Shown: positions 14,736-25,447, counted from the stretch's first letter. The stretch: 64,000 bases of DNA from Leptolinea sp964420995 (GCA_964420995.1 CAYQUX010000023.1:1-64000); one strand, 5' to 3'. Program-made: numbers and translations. Notes: generated from the sequence alone by a model not told the origin.

Positions 14736-17700
14736 TGCCCGCTTCCAATACTCCTGATTATGGACAACTGTTACAAGATCTGATCACTCGAAATATGACG
14801 AGTTTGGCTCAGACGTTCAGTATGACGCCAGCCGATTTTCAGGGTATTGATGTTCAGGTAAGAGAGGACACGGATCCCAACTCGCGCGATCCGAAGATGG
14901 GGAAGGCGTATGACGTAACAATGCGCGCCCCCGTACCTAATTCCAACGGAATGAGCCGAAGCGAATACGGTGTCAAAGTCCGGATTGCTGCAGGGGGCAG
15001 CGGTTCCGGAGGCAATATCATCGTAAGCATGCCAGGCGCCATTGGACCGGACGGAGGCGCGGGTAGCACGGTTATTGTCGGAGATATGGTTATTGATTCG
15101 TCAAGTCAATTACGTACACCTGCAGGCGCACTTCCTCTTACTCCGGCCTCTACCGGAATCGAATCCGCGGCCACTCGGATGGTCTACGGTTTGTTTAAAT
15201 ATATAGCCGCAGGTGACAAGACAAAGCAAATAGGTGATTTTATCGGACCATCTCTGAACAATCCAATTGTTCATCCGGATCCTGTTGATCCCACAAAAGG
15301 AATATTCCTTCCCGTGCAATCGCGATACTTAGGGCAGAATACCTCTGATGATATGTGGAGGGCTGTTGGTGCATCGCGAAACCTGTTTTATATCAACGAT
15401 GATCAGGGATTCGTTGATATGCCGGATAAATTCGATAGATTATTGAGTAACGTCAATTCGTCGAATGATCCTTCTTATAATCCCTTCAAGAACGGGCTTG
15501 TCAAAAGTTCTGGTGGATCAAGTGTATTCATGATGGGGTCTTACTTCGGATCTCCAACAACCGATCGCACCGGGCATCAGGCCGTAACATACCGCGGCGT
15601 ACTCAAGGGTTACGCAGCAGATCAGCGTGATCAGGCAGATCCTTATGTGTGGAACCAGAAAAGTGGTTCCATGGTGCCTCTTGGCCAGTATGTTGAGAAA
15701 AAAGGGATTACCGGATTCTATCAACAGGCCGGCGCAGTGAAAAACGAGGAAGCAACTCCCCATCCAGGAGTTGTATCAAACGCCCTTTATCCTGTATATG
15801 GCATGTTCAATGCGTCTGGTACGGCTCTTACAGACCTTCCTTCAAATGTAAAAGCACAACTCGCCAAAGAGAATTCATCCATTTTGTATGGGTATAAATC
15901 GTCTGAAAGATTTGATGTTCCTGTAACAAGAGATGACGAAAAGGATTACATTCCGAACAAAGTAGATTTGCTTGAAGCCGTTCAAGCAATGAATATCAAA
16001 TTCGCTCCATTGAAAACTGGACGGTTATTTCAACCTGGAAGAAGTTCTGTCGTCCTGGGCATGGATGCTCCGGATGGCAGTCGGATCAACCAGGCTGTTA
16101 AATCAAAACGTCCAATGTCCATAACAGGAAGGACATTGGTTTTACCCGCAAGCCTGGTTGCCGACACGAGTACGAATAAATTCCCCACCCGGATTCCACA
16201 GAAACAACAGGACGCGATTGCCAACGAATTCCGTGCTGCACTCGGAATGGGTCCCAATGACAATGTAACTTTTGATCCCGCAGAACGTGGTATCGGCGTG
16301 GTCGTGCAGAAAGAGGAATTTGGGCCGTCTGCCATCAAAGGGAAAGAACGTAAATTATTCCCGACCATCCCCTTGTTGGGGAATATGCAACTCGGTGTTT
16401 ACGACCAGAACGAGAATGGTTTCAAACTTAGAAACGAAGCTCAAATCGTCGGTGAAGGCAAGAACCTAGGTGGTATTATGGAGGGTGCTTTTGCCGCCGA
16501 TCCGAAGAGAATGCTTGGAGTAACGGAACGCGCCTTCAATCTTCCGGAGAATTCTCTTGTTTCTGGACTTGGAAACAAATCCACTCCCTGGGTGACCAGT
16601 GGTGGCCAGATCAATGTCTCTGCCCTGGGGCGTCACGTCGCCGGTATGGTTGGAGCCAGGACAGACGGCATGCGCTTGATCACTTCTCCCCGTGATGAAG
16701 ATATCAATAGCTACTTTGTCGGCGAAGGGATGAATCCACCGACCGCGCTTGAATACATGAAGAGCAAGGGGTTGTCCAAACTTTCTGAAATTACAGAACC
16801 CTTGTTTGACAGAGATCCTAACCCTGAATTTGATACTCCTGAAAGTTTTACCGCTACTCTTGGGAAAAAGGTTGTTAACCAGGGAGTAAACGGTTCTATC
16901 TATTCCGAATTCGGAATAGGTTTGACCGATGGTTGGCTTCCGCAGGGTAATGTTACCGGTTCCACCCGGGAGCATCTGGTAGAAGACATAACCCGCACCC
17001 TCTCTCAAAAGGAATACTGGTCCGAAAACATTCCAAGTGATTTGTCGGGTGTATCTCCGGAGGACAGGGCGTTTTACGAAGAACTGTCCAAGGTTCGTGA
17101 TATGAACCAGAAAGACCGGACTGCCTATATGCGGGATTACGCGAACAAGCTTGTTATAAACAATGCAGATGGACACCCTCTGGGTTCCAGGATCCGTCTA
17201 CAGCAAATTGCCAACGAAGATATCAATGACGATATCGCGTATGCAATTATGCAGAAAACAAAGATGGTCGCTGCCCCTTCAATGGAGTATAGAAATCCTG
17301 AATACGAAGGTACAGCAGCGGAGATCTCCATGCAGGAGTTGGATCAGATTTCAGGTTGGGATCCCCGGATCGCTGCACGGTTGGATCAGATGAAAAAAAG
17401 CCGCAGTTTCGACGAATCTATTCCGGTCGACAGACGATCTTCCCGGGCGAAACTCAATGTTTTGAGTATGGCCAAAACTCTTTCTTTGAATAATGCCAAT
17501 ACCGAGGCATTCGGGACCATTGCCCCTGATCCGAACCGGGGTGGATCTCATATGATCGCAACCCCGGAAGATGTTCAGCGGTTTATTGCTATGCAGGGTG
17601 AGTATGAAAATGCACCACATGATCTGTTGACTGCTTTAGGCCGAGACGGTAGGATCGGGAGAAACAAAGGTATTTATCTGCCAAAAACCGGTATCGCTCT

Positions 17701-20700
17701 TCCATCACCTTCTTTGGTGGCAGAAAACGAGCAGATGACAACTGAATTTGACGCAAAAACCAGAACATCAAGAGAAGTCTCGATGTCCCGGGAGTCTGTT
17801 GTTTATGATAGATACTTGAAACAAGCCTTGGAACTGGAAGCGGCAAAAGGCCGTGGTGATGTTGTAACCAAAAAGCAGATCAAAGAGGTAAAACACGGAC
17901 TTGCCAACGATCTCCTTATGAAGAAAGGTGATGGGGAGAGCGTCAACAAAGACGAAATCGATATGGGTATCTCCGGGAGATACAATGTATCCCCTCTGGT
18001 TCCAGAAGGGGCGATCTTCATGCCCAATTCGGTTATTCAGTCCATGGCCACCCGAATGGAACCAGGTTTGATCGCTGCTTTGAAAGAAATTGATCCCGAT
18101 GCCGAGTTGGCTCCAGGCGAGAGTGCTTTCAAAACTCTCAAGAACCGTCTTAACGGGACTTCCGCGCTCCAAATCCGTGATCCTAATTCCAACCCTTCCA
18201 GTGTGGATGAAAATGGCAATCCTATACATGGTTCCATGTATGAAGCAAATATCATTACGTCAAACAGCAAACTCGGCAAGAGGATTCAGCGGCAAATTAA
18301 CAAGAGTGGCAGTGGTCCCCAGGGCGTTACCATTCACCCAGACACCACTATGGCTGGCGATAATGATGCGGATCCGCTTCGTACTTTTATTCTCAGCAAG
18401 TTGGGAATGGAAAAGATCCCGGAGGGTGAAGAGAACGCCGGTAAATATCGATTTGTCCTGGATAATTACGATCGTAAATGGAACGAGGCGAATAGCGATT
18501 TTATTGGGGCAACGATTGGTCCCAGGATGGCTGCTCTTGGAGATAAACCAATCCCTCAAACCATGGAATCTTTGATGGGCATGTTCCTCCAGGTCAAAGT
18601 GAGATCTGCTGAAGAGATTTCAGAAGCGGACGCCATACTTGGTGGAGCGGGAAAGGAATCTTCATTACTCACAAAAATGCCCGGACGCAGCACCCAGGAC
18701 AACACTACTCTTGCAAGCAAAGCCACAGACTATAACGAAAGCAAGAATAGCTACATGGGGTCTATTTACAATACCTACCTGCGAAAGATGCAAGCATCTG
18801 GCATTGGACAGGGTATCGGCTTGGACATTCTTGGAAACCTTTCAAACCAATTCGCCGGTTATTACCAGAAAGCTCTCGACCTTGAACTTCCTGAAAATTC
18901 CCCATTGAGCAAGGTCCTTAATTCTGCTGTAATTAAAAAAGGCGATAAGGGCAATCTGAAATTGAGTTGGAAGAGTAAAAGCGCAGTTATTGGCGCGGAT
19001 GGAAATACCAAGATTGTTGAGGGATGGAAGTCGGCTGCGTTTGGAGTAAACGACAATCCTTTCAATCAGATTATGACATCTGCTCTACAGGCGATCGGGT
19101 CTGATAAATATGCACCTGATCGTGAAGGAACTGATCAGTACGTTTCTCCCAATGCCCTTGCGCAACTGGTTACCACCATTCCAGAACATCAGGTATTCGA
19201 TACCCCGGAAGAGCAAAAGGCTGAGCTTACCCGGATGAATCTGGATTTCATGGAACGAAGCAAAGAAAATACCAGGTTCTTTGAAGAAGGATTGGCAGGA
19301 ATTACAGATCCGGCAAAGAGAAGTGAAAAAATCAAACACCTTACCGAGTCTCTGATTGAACAGGGCAGGGCTGGTGGCAACACAATCCTTACCGGCATGA
19401 TCAAATCTGAAGTCAAAGGCAGAATTGACCGGCCAAAAACAAAGAAGCAGAAAGAAGCGGCTCCCACTGGATTCGATCTGGGAAACACTATTGTCAAAAA
19501 CCATGGTGTACAAACCTCTCTTGCTCAAGAGTTTGCCGATACGCCACTGGTTGAGTTTCTAACAAATTCTTTCCTGAAGACCACTGGCAACCAATATGGC
19601 ACCAACGAACCAAATGACTACCGGAATATTGATAAGTCGGTAGAGGCTATTCGTATTGCCAAGGCTCGCGGATTGGAACATCATGCTGGCGTAAGCAGAA
19701 CAATCAATAATTCCGATGTCAATGGGCTTCTTTCTATCGATAATCTCGGTAATATCGTCAATCTGGTAGACGCCACTCCGGATCAGTTACAGGCACTCAT
19801 GGAAGAACAGACCAAGGGTGCCAAACAACAAATCGCCGCTGAAAAAGCACAAGCCGCGAAAATAGCCGCCATTGAAAAGAAGCGATGGGGCGAGGATCCC
19901 CGAAAAAGCAATGCCAGTAATGGCAGCAATGGAATGGAACCGCCTAACAATGGATCAAGTGGTAGTGGCGGTTCTGTAAATGACGACGGATGGCACGGCG
20001 ATGGTGGTTCCCGAAAGGGTAATGGCGGCAGTGGCAGTGCAAACGAGATCGCCGCTTCGATAGAAAAGGTGATGGACAAAAGTTTGTCCAGAATTCCAAA
20101 TCTTATAGTTCAAGGCAATACTGAATGGAACCGAATACAGGCGGATAAATTCCATTCTGAACTCTTGCCCGGGTCGCGTCCGGAAGAACGGGAACAGGCC
20201 AAACTTGTTCTGGGCAATCTCCTTTCCCAAAATGAAATAATGGGAAAGACCTTTGATCATGCTCCTGCATTGATGCAGCGCAATCCGCGGATTCCTCTTG
20301 ATTTGCGACAGGATCTTTCCGGTCAGGATTTTATAAATTCAGTGAATACCGTCGCAGAAGGTATGGGTCAGGAGAATGCTGCTGAAGCGTTCTCGAACAA
20401 TCCAGAATTCGTTTCTCAGGCGAAGGCTTTTAAGAGAACTACAACTCGTCTACGTAGACTTGTTGGAAAATCTGGTTTGCTTGATTGGCAGAGTACGTTA
20501 AAGCAACTTTATCCTGATATGGATAATGATTCCTTCAATGAGTTGGTTTACACAAGTTATGGCCTTGGATCTGGTACCGGCAGTGATCATCTGAACATAG
20601 ACGAGAATGAAGGTTTGAACGAAGGTCAAAAAACCCGGATCAAGAAGGCTTTTTCTGCAAAAGCAGCGATAGATCTTCTGGACCTTGGAAATGTAAAGGA

Positions 20701-23700
20701 CAATTCCCTATCCGAATCCGAACTCATGGGGATCCAGAACGACTACGTTGGCAAGGGAAAACTTGGCAAGATCCGGGCAATGGAAGCGAAGTATGGCCGG
20801 AAGTTCCCTACCAGTGAAGCGCAGGAGATCAAAAACCGCATCATCCATCGGGAACATGGGATCTCGGAAGATATCAAGTCACTACAGACCACATTCGCCG
20901 GAGTCATGGATATCAATGCCGGGACTTCAAGTTGGGATCTTCACAACCTGGCGTTTGACGGCATCGATCGGCTTCCGGGCGAATCGGATGAGGTATTCAA
21001 CAAACGCAAAGGTGAAATCCTGGAATTACGCAAGGATCCCAATGTTGCAAAGGCCGTTGACCGCATTCAAGATAATCGTATCGCGAATGACTATGATCGC
21101 AATCTCTTGCAGGCCAATTTCTCTCGGGAGAAATTGAGTCGAAATTCTGAAGATATCCGGTGGGACGCTGAAGCATCAAGCGCCATGTTGAAGAACATTA
21201 AGGAACTCAGTTCCGGCGCAGCCTCAATCAAAAAAGCGGCGCTTGAATACGAAACGGCCATGCGCCAGGTTTCAAATAAAACCAAAGACTTTGGTGAGGT
21301 TTTGAAAGACGTTACAAAAAACACAACTGGAAACGTGACGATCGGCGACAAGCAAATTGCGATGAAAGACCTTACTCCGGACCAATATCTGAAATTGGAT
21401 ATTGATCAAAGAGATGCTGTAAAAAAAGCAGGTTTACAATCCGGAGTTGATCAGAATATTATTGACACACTAAATCTTGGCCAAACCGAAATCAATGAAC
21501 TCCAGGCTAGAGCAGACGAAAAATACAATAAAGTAGAAAACGCTAAGAGCGATGTTTCAATAACGGGTATTACCAGAAAATTGCTTGGCGGATTCGGTTT
21601 GATGTACGCTCGATCAATTCTTGGAATGATTGGTGGTGGTCTTGGAAAGGGGTATCAAGAAGGTCTTCAGTCTGAAGAGTTGATGTCGCAATCATTCGGA
21701 TCTGATACCGGCGCTGGATTTATTGCCAGAAACCCAGAGACTATTATAAATAACAAACTTGCCGGCGTCGGTGGAAACGGGATGCTCGGACTAAGAAGCC
21801 TTCAAGCTGCATGGACAAACCCGACAACATCAATGTTATCGGGTGCGCTACAAGCTGGCATTGCTACCTTTGGTGGCGCTGCATACGCGGTTCCTGAAAT
21901 ATCAAAACTCTTTGGAAAGACCATGACTGATGCAGAAATTGGTCCCATGGCGTCTACAGCCGCTCTTGTAGCCGGTGGCCTTGTTGTAGCTGGTAACGTT
22001 GCGGGCGCTATGTATAACCAATCGGGTACCGCTGTGTCTTTGACGGGCAATAGAAGCGTAGTTAATGCTGCTTCCAATATCCAGGGTGTAGCCGCGGCCT
22101 TTTTTGATGAACATTTTGGAAGTGGCGAAATAAGTAAGAGGACCGATAAACTGAATACAGCCCTAGGAATGACAGGGGATGTCAAGTTTGATGACTGGAC
22201 AAGGAGTCACTATTTCAACGGGGAATTGGATCGAACGGGAACGAATAACTCTTTTCGTACCGCAATCAGATATGCTTATGGCGATATTTCCCTTGCTGAA
22301 CGAGCTTCGGTGTTGGGCGAATATGCTCAAGCTTTTTCCAAGGAGCATCCAGAACTTCCACAAGCCGAAATCGCGAAAGCCATAGCCCTCAAAGATAAAT
22401 ATGATCTCACCGGTGGCGACGAGACAGTTCAGGGACTTGTTCAGCAATTCATAGGTGGGATAGATCCAGAAAAAATGGCTGAGGCTTATGGATCTGCTAC
22501 TGGTGGTAACTGGTTTGAACAAGAAACCAGGAAACAAGAATACATCTCGAAGTATCAATCCGGTCGAGATGTAAAGGAGTCTGAAACAACGGCAAGAGGT
22601 ATTTCAATTGCAGGCGCAACCGGTTCCGCGAAAGAATATCTATTCAAAGGATGGAGCGATGAAGCTTATACCTATATTGGTAAAAACATGACAGATAACC
22701 AGGCCGAGTTATATGCTAGAGAAGCGCAAACCTGGAATAGTTCCAAGCAACATGGATGGGATATCCCTGAGCCGAGTGTGTTAACACTTCCTATGACCCA
22801 GGAGCAATACAGAAAAAGAATGGCAAAAGCCGGGATTACCGATGCGGCAATAAACTCATTTGATCAACTTCAATTGAGTATGTACGGGCGCATGTCGTAT
22901 GACGAAAGCAATGCGATCTTGCAAAGTAAATACAAAGGATTGAGTGATCAGGAGAAGATCGCAATTTCACAACCGCTTTCACAGATGTATTCTGGCATTA
23001 ACCAAATTCAGGAAAATGCTCAGTTATACGCCGGCATGAACGTGTCTCAGGCTACCGCTTACGCAAATTCGTTTCAAAACCAGACCATGGCGCAAATCAG
23101 TCTGGCCAATCAGACGTTACAACAATCTGGATCCTACCAGGTTTCGCTTTTGAACCTTGGGCTTGGTGGTGATCAGGCTCAGATGATGGGCGCGTTATTC
23201 ACCAATCAATCCGCTCAGGGACGAAATAATCTTCTTTCCCGTTTGAGTGTGGCCAGCAACGTAGCCAATAATATGGTTTCCTTGTGGGGCATGAGTTCTG
23301 ACGACGCACAGAAATTAGGCATGGAGGTTGGCGGAATGTCTCAGTACCGGCAGGGTATTTACGCCGGTGTCTCTCAGTTCGATGCTTCTTCCATGAACCA
23401 GATGATTGAAAAGGGATGGTCTATGCCCGGGCAGGGACGCTTGCCTTACTATATGGCCACTGGTGAAATCGGCGAAACCGGTTATCTCAAAGGCAAGTTG
23501 ACCGGTAGCCCTCTATTCACCAATTCGATGGGTATAGGCAATCCTGGAGGCACTACAAGGGATCCCGTAACCGGAGAACAGGTTGCCACAGGACTTACGG
23601 GGGCGCAGGTAGCCGCTTCAATATTTGGATCAGATTGGGCGTCAAACTCAACCATCAACAGTATGGTCAATGGAATCACTCTGGATGGCGTGAATAGTCC

Positions 23701-24994
23701 ATTCACCGGCCAGGCCGTTCAACTCCGCGGGTTGTCTGCCTTGAACTACATGCAAGCACAGCGCGGATACGAACAGCAGCAGGTTAATATTCAGCAGCAA
23801 CAGGCTGGCTGGAACATGAATTACGCCTTCACAACCGGCGTCGGTTTGAGTAATTACAATACGATCAATCCTCAAACCGGGCAACCTTTTCAATTAGCTG
23901 CCGGTGGCTTGTGGGGCGTTCAGGACGCCAGTATGTACTTGAATTGGAATCAGCAGGAATGGAGTTTGGCATCTCAACAGCGCCAGATGGCCATGCAGTC
24001 TTCTCAGTTTTACGAGAATATGGCCATTCAGAAAAAGAGTACCGAGGTCAACAAAGAATACGCCATTCAGAACTGGAACTTTCAGGATGAAACCCGGGAT
24101 CTCCAATGGGGATGGAAGAAAGAGGATTATGCGGAAAACATCCGGTTTATGACCGGGCGTCAACGTAAGATCGCCGAACGGCAACAAAAGCGCGACACCA
24201 TCATGCACGGTATCGAGGGTGAACAGATCGATTCTCAACGCGACCAACAGAAGGAAAATTGGAAACTCGAAGATGAACGGTTTGCCCTTCAAAAGAAACA
24301 ATTTGAAGAGCAAAAGAAAATGCAGCAGGAGTCACTGGACAAACAGAGGGAGTTCTTTGAAGAAAGAAAGAATCTGGAAGTCCAACAGCGGGATCTTCAA
24401 CGCGCGATGTGGGTTGAGCAGATGGCTTTACAGCAGCAATCCATTCAGATCCAGGCCGAATATGCCGCTCAGAACTTTGAACTTCAAAAGATCACGATCG
24501 GTTTGCAACAGGCTCAGGCTGAATATGCTGCCCGGACCCGGGAATCACAACAGGCGATCCAGGATGAAGCGAATGCGACAACTGAATCCGCCTGGAATAT
24601 GTGGAGAACCACCGGTGAAGCCATTGTCGCAATCACTCAAAAGGCGATTGAGTTCAAGAGTATTGTTGAATCCATAAATACCGGTTCTGCCAGTGCCGCT
24701 CCGGAAGGGTATGAATACAATCCCGACGGCACATTTACAAAGCGGGCAACCGGAGGTCGGTTCGCCGCCTTTGAAGATATGATCGTTGGCGAAAATGGTC
24801 CTGAATTAGTGACGTTTGACCGGAGTGGTTCAGTAACTCCCGGTGGCTCATGGAACCCATGGAACCAAAGCGTTCTGAACTCGGAACGCGCGGCCAGTAG
24901 CAGCGATCAACCAATCACAATTGTCTTGAATGTCGGCAATCAGCGCCTTGGCCAATTTGTCGTCGATCAGATGTCCAGGGAAATCGACGTATAA
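14735..24994 (+). CDS. Giant tape-measure protein with a possible RNA-polymerase-like N-terminal half
   Basis: 3,419 aa. The C-terminal half is tape-measure-like. It has a Gly/Ser linker (about 1722-1770), hydrophobic segments (about 2283-2307, 2371-2387, 2404-2427), a Gln/Glu-rich coiled coil (about 3079-3288) and a terminal GGRFAAFEDMIVGENGPELVTF motif (about 3341-3362) typical of tape measures. It sets tail length and is ejected with DNA. The N-terminal 1,700 residues are unusual for tapes: R1148-D-P, then VTIHPDTTMAGDNDADP with D1209, D1211 and D1213, then S-K1337-x4-G1342. That order resembles the catalytic double-psi barrel of single-chain RNA polymerases (GDxDGD). A Lys-rich KGKERK (535-540) could belong to a first barrel. 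Tape identity is firm; polymerase is a hypothesis. Confidence 0.85.
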   Translation: MPASNTPDYGQLLQDLITRNMTSLAQTFSMTPADFQGIDVQVREDTDPNSRDPKMGKAYDVTMRAPVPNSNGMSRSEYGVKVRIAAGGSGSGGNIIVSMPGAIGPDGGAGSTVIVGDMVIDSSSQLRTPAGALPLTPASTGIESAATRMVYGLFKYIAAGDKTKQIGDFIGPSLNNPIVHPDPVDPTKGIFLPVQSRYLGQNTSDDMWRAVGASRNLFYINDDQGFVDMPDKFDRLLSNVNSSNDPSYNPFKNGLVKSSGGSSVFMMGSYFGSPTTDRTGHQAVTYRGVLKGYAADQRDQADPYVWNQKSGSMVPLGQYVEKKGITGFYQQAGAVKNEEATPHPGVVSNALYPVYGMFNASGTALTDLPSNVKAQLAKENSSILYGYKSSERFDVPVTRDDEKDYIPNKVDLLEAVQAMNIKFAPLKTGRLFQPGRSSVVLGMDAPDGSRINQAVKSKRPMSITGRTLVLPASLVADTSTNKFPTRIPQKQQDAIANEFRAALGMGPNDNVTFDPAERGIGVVVQKEEFGPSAIKGKERKLFPTIPLLGNMQLGVYDQNENGFKLRNEAQIVGEGKNLGGIMEGAFAADPKRMLGVTERAFNLPENSLVSGLGNKSTPWVTSGGQINVSALGRHVAGMVGARTDGMRLITSPRDEDINSYFVGEGMNPPTALEYMKSKGLSKLSEITEPLFDRDPNPEFDTPESFTATLGKKVVNQGVNGSIYSEFGIGLTDGWLPQGNVTGSTREHLVEDITRTLSQKEYWSENIPSDLSGVSPEDRAFYEELSKVRDMNQKDRTAYMRDYANKLVINNADGHPLGSRIRLQQIANEDINDDIAYAIMQKTKMVAAPSMEYRNPEYEGTAAEISMQELDQISGWDPRIAARLDQMKKSRSFDESIPVDRRSSRAKLNVLSMAKTLSLNNANTEAFGTIAPDPNRGGSHMIATPEDVQRFIAMQGEYENAPHDLLTALGRDGRIGRNKGIYLPKTGIALPSPSLVAENEQMTTEFDAKTRTSREVSMSRESVVYDRYLKQALELEAAKGRGDVVTKKQIKEVKHGLANDLLMKKGDGESVNKDEIDMGISGRYNVSPLVPEGAIFMPNSVIQSMATRMEPGLIAALKEIDPDAELAPGESAFKTLKNRLNGTSALQIRDPNSNPSSVDENGNPIHGSMYEANIITSNSKLGKRIQRQINKSGSGPQGVTIHPDTTMAGDNDADPLRTFILSKLGMEKIPEGEENAGKYRFVLDNYDRKWNEANSDFIGATIGPRMAALGDKPIPQTMESLMGMFLQVKVRSAEEISEADAILGGAGKESSLLTKMPGRSTQDNTTLASKATDYNESKNSYMGSIYNTYLRKMQASGIGQGIGLDILGNLSNQFAGYYQKALDLELPENSPLSKVLNSAVIKKGDKGNLKLSWKSKSAVIGADGNTKIVEGWKSAAFGVNDNPFNQIMTSALQAIGSDKYAPDREGTDQYVSPNALAQLVTTIPEHQVFDTPEEQKAELTRMNLDFMERSKENTRFFEEGLAGITDPAKRSEKIKHLTESLIEQGRAGGNTILTGMIKSEVKGRIDRPKTKKQKEAAPTGFDLGNTIVKNHGVQTSLAQEFADTPLVEFLTNSFLKTTGNQYGTNEPNDYRNIDKSVEAIRIAKARGLEHHAGVSRTINNSDVNGLLSIDNLGNIVNLVDATPDQLQALMEEQTKGAKQQIAAEKAQAAKIAAIEKKRWGEDPRKSNASNGSNGMEPPNNGSSGSGGSVNDDGWHGDGGSRKGNGGSGSANEIAASIEKVMDKSLSRIPNLIVQGNTEWNRIQADKFHSELLPGSRPEEREQAKLVLGNLLSQNEIMGKTFDHAPALMQRNPRIPLDLRQDLSGQDFINSVNTVAEGMGQENAAEAFSNNPEFVSQAKAFKRTTTRLRRLVGKSGLLDWQSTLKQLYPDMDNDSFNELVYTSYGLGSGTGSDHLNIDENEGLNEGQKTRIKKAFSAKAAIDLLDLGNVKDNSLSESELMGIQNDYVGKGKLGKIRAMEAKYGRKFPTSEAQEIKNRIIHREHGISEDIKSLQTTFAGVMDINAGTSSWDLHNLAFDGIDRLPGESDEVFNKRKGEILELRKDPNVAKAVDRIQDNRIANDYDRNLLQANFSREKLSRNSEDIRWDAEASSAMLKNIKELSSGAASIKKAALEYETAMRQVSNKTKDFGEVLKDVTKNTTGNVTIGDKQIAMKDLTPDQYLKLDIDQRDAVKKAGLQSGVDQNIIDTLNLGQTEINELQARADEKYNKVENAKSDVSITGITRKLLGGFGLMYARSILGMIGGGLGKGYQEGLQSEELMSQSFGSDTGAGFIARNPETIINNKLAGVGGNGMLGLRSLQAAWTNPTTSMLSGALQAGIATFGGAAYAVPEISKLFGKTMTDAEIGPMASTAALVAGGLVVAGNVAGAMYNQSGTAVSLTGNRSVVNAASNIQGVAAAFFDEHFGSGEISKRTDKLNTALGMTGDVKFDDWTRSHYFNGELDRTGTNNSFRTAIRYAYGDISLAERASVLGEYAQAFSKEHPELPQAEIAKAIALKDKYDLTGGDETVQGLVQQFIGGIDPEKMAEAYGSATGGNWFEQETRKQEYISKYQSGRDVKESETTARGISIAGATGSAKEYLFKGWSDEAYTYIGKNMTDNQAELYAREAQTWNSSKQHGWDIPEPSVLTLPMTQEQYRKRMAKAGITDAAINSFDQLQLSMYGRMSYDESNAILQSKYKGLSDQEKIAISQPLSQMYSGINQIQENAQLYAGMNVSQATAYANSFQNQTMAQISLANQTLQQSGSYQVSLLNLGLGGDQAQMMGALFTNQSAQGRNNLLSRLSVASNVANNMVSLWGMSSDDAQKLGMEVGGMSQYRQGIYAGVSQFDASSMNQMIEKGWSMPGQGRLPYYMATGEIGETGYLKGKLTGSPLFTNSMGIGNPGGTTRDPVTGEQVATGLTGAQVAASIFGSDWASNSTINSMVNGITLDGVNSPFTGQAVQLRGLSALNYMQAQRGYEQQQVNIQQQQAGWNMNYAFTTGVGLSNYNTINPQTGQPFQLAAGGLWGVQDASMYLNWNQQEWSLASQQRQMAMQSSQFYENMAIQKKSTEVNKEYAIQNWNFQDETRDLQWGWKKEDYAENIRFMTGRQRKIAERQQKRDTIMHGIEGEQIDSQRDQQKENWKLEDERFALQKKQFEEQKKMQQESLDKQREFFEERKNLEVQQRDLQRAMWVEQMALQQQSIQIQAEYAAQNFELQKITIGLQQAQAEYAARTRESQQAIQDEANATTESAWNMWRTTGEAIVAITQKAIEFKSIVESINTGSASAAPEGYEYNPDGTFTKRATGGRFAAFEDMIVGENGPELVTFDRSGSVTPGGSWNPWNQSVLNSERAASSSDQPITIVLNVGNQRLGQFVVDQMSREIDV
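16912..16927. promoter_or_regulatory. Dispersed 16-bp palindrome, copy 3
   Basis: ATTCCGAATTCGGAAT: fully symmetric, extending to 18 bp (16911-16928, TA ends). Inside the tape-measure gene. Confidence 0.5.
24872..24887. promoter_or_regulatory. Dispersed 16-bp palindrome, copy 4
   Basis: GTTCTGAACTCGGAAC near the 3' end of the tape-measure gene; outer C/G pair extends it by one base on each side. Confidence 0.5.
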
Positions 24995-24998
24995 CAAA

Positions 24999-25039
24999 AG
25001 ATCTATCGTTGCAGACTACTTGTTTGCAACGATGGATCT
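24999..25039. terminator. Bidirectional terminator between tape measure and moron
   Basis: 15-bp stem with one G-U pair, AGATCTATCGTTGCA against TGCAACGATGGATCT, 11-nt loop. T-rich sequence follows in the reverse direction (TTTTGTTAT) and GTTTTT in the forward direction. It overlaps the moron's last codons. Confidence 0.75.
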
Positions 25040-25384
25040 ATGTTTTTGAAGTTCGGTTTCTTTTGCGATTATTAAATCGCGCGAAGAATTATTCTTCATA
25101 CTCGATAGAAGGAAATATATTTTTCTGAAAATCCAGATATCCGCCAGCAACAAAACAAGTCCACAACATATCTTGAAGAGCGTCAATCCATACTCTTTTA
25201 TCGAATAAATCAATGAAACAAATAAGCCTAAGAGTATGAAGGATATGAGAAACAAGAGCAATGCTCGAAATGGGTTATCTTTCTTGTCCTGGTTTTCTAA
25301 ATATAAGTCTTCCAGTTCTTTTTTTAATCTCACAATAGCAAGTTCAGAGGCGATTCTTTCTGAGTTGCTTGGTTCTTTGTCCAT
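25016..25384 (-). CDS. Small membrane protein, prophage moron
   Basis: 122 aa on the strand opposite to the tail genes. GGAGGG lies 6 bases before the ATG (complement of 25382-25384), preferred to the GTG one codon upstream. It has an N-terminal charged coiled coil (IASELAIVRLKKELEDLYLENQDK), two transmembrane helices (about 42-63 and 70-90), and a charged C-terminal helix. It has its own promoter and terminator and higher AT content than its neighbours, so it can be expressed in the lysogen. Small two-TM morons often block superinfection or alter the envelope; that function is inference. Confidence 0.75.
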   Translation of the reverse strand: MDKEPSNSERIASELAIVRLKKELEDLYLENQDKKDNPFRALLLFLISFILLGLFVSLIYSIKEYGLTLFKICCGLVLLLADIWIFRKIYFLLSSMKNNSSRDLIIAKETELQKHRSIVANK

Positions 25385-25418
25385 CACAATCCCTCCATGA
25401 ATTTATCAATGTAGGGTC

Positions 25419-25447
25419 ATTATATTCACTTCTGGTTTATTCAAAAA
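25419..25447 (-). promoter_or_regulatory. Reverse-strand promoter of the membrane moron
   Basis: Complement of 25419-25424 is a perfect TATAAT; 17 bp upstream is TTTTTG (complement of 25442-25447), a weak -35. It drives the moron at 25016-25384 independently of the late operon. Confidence 0.6.
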
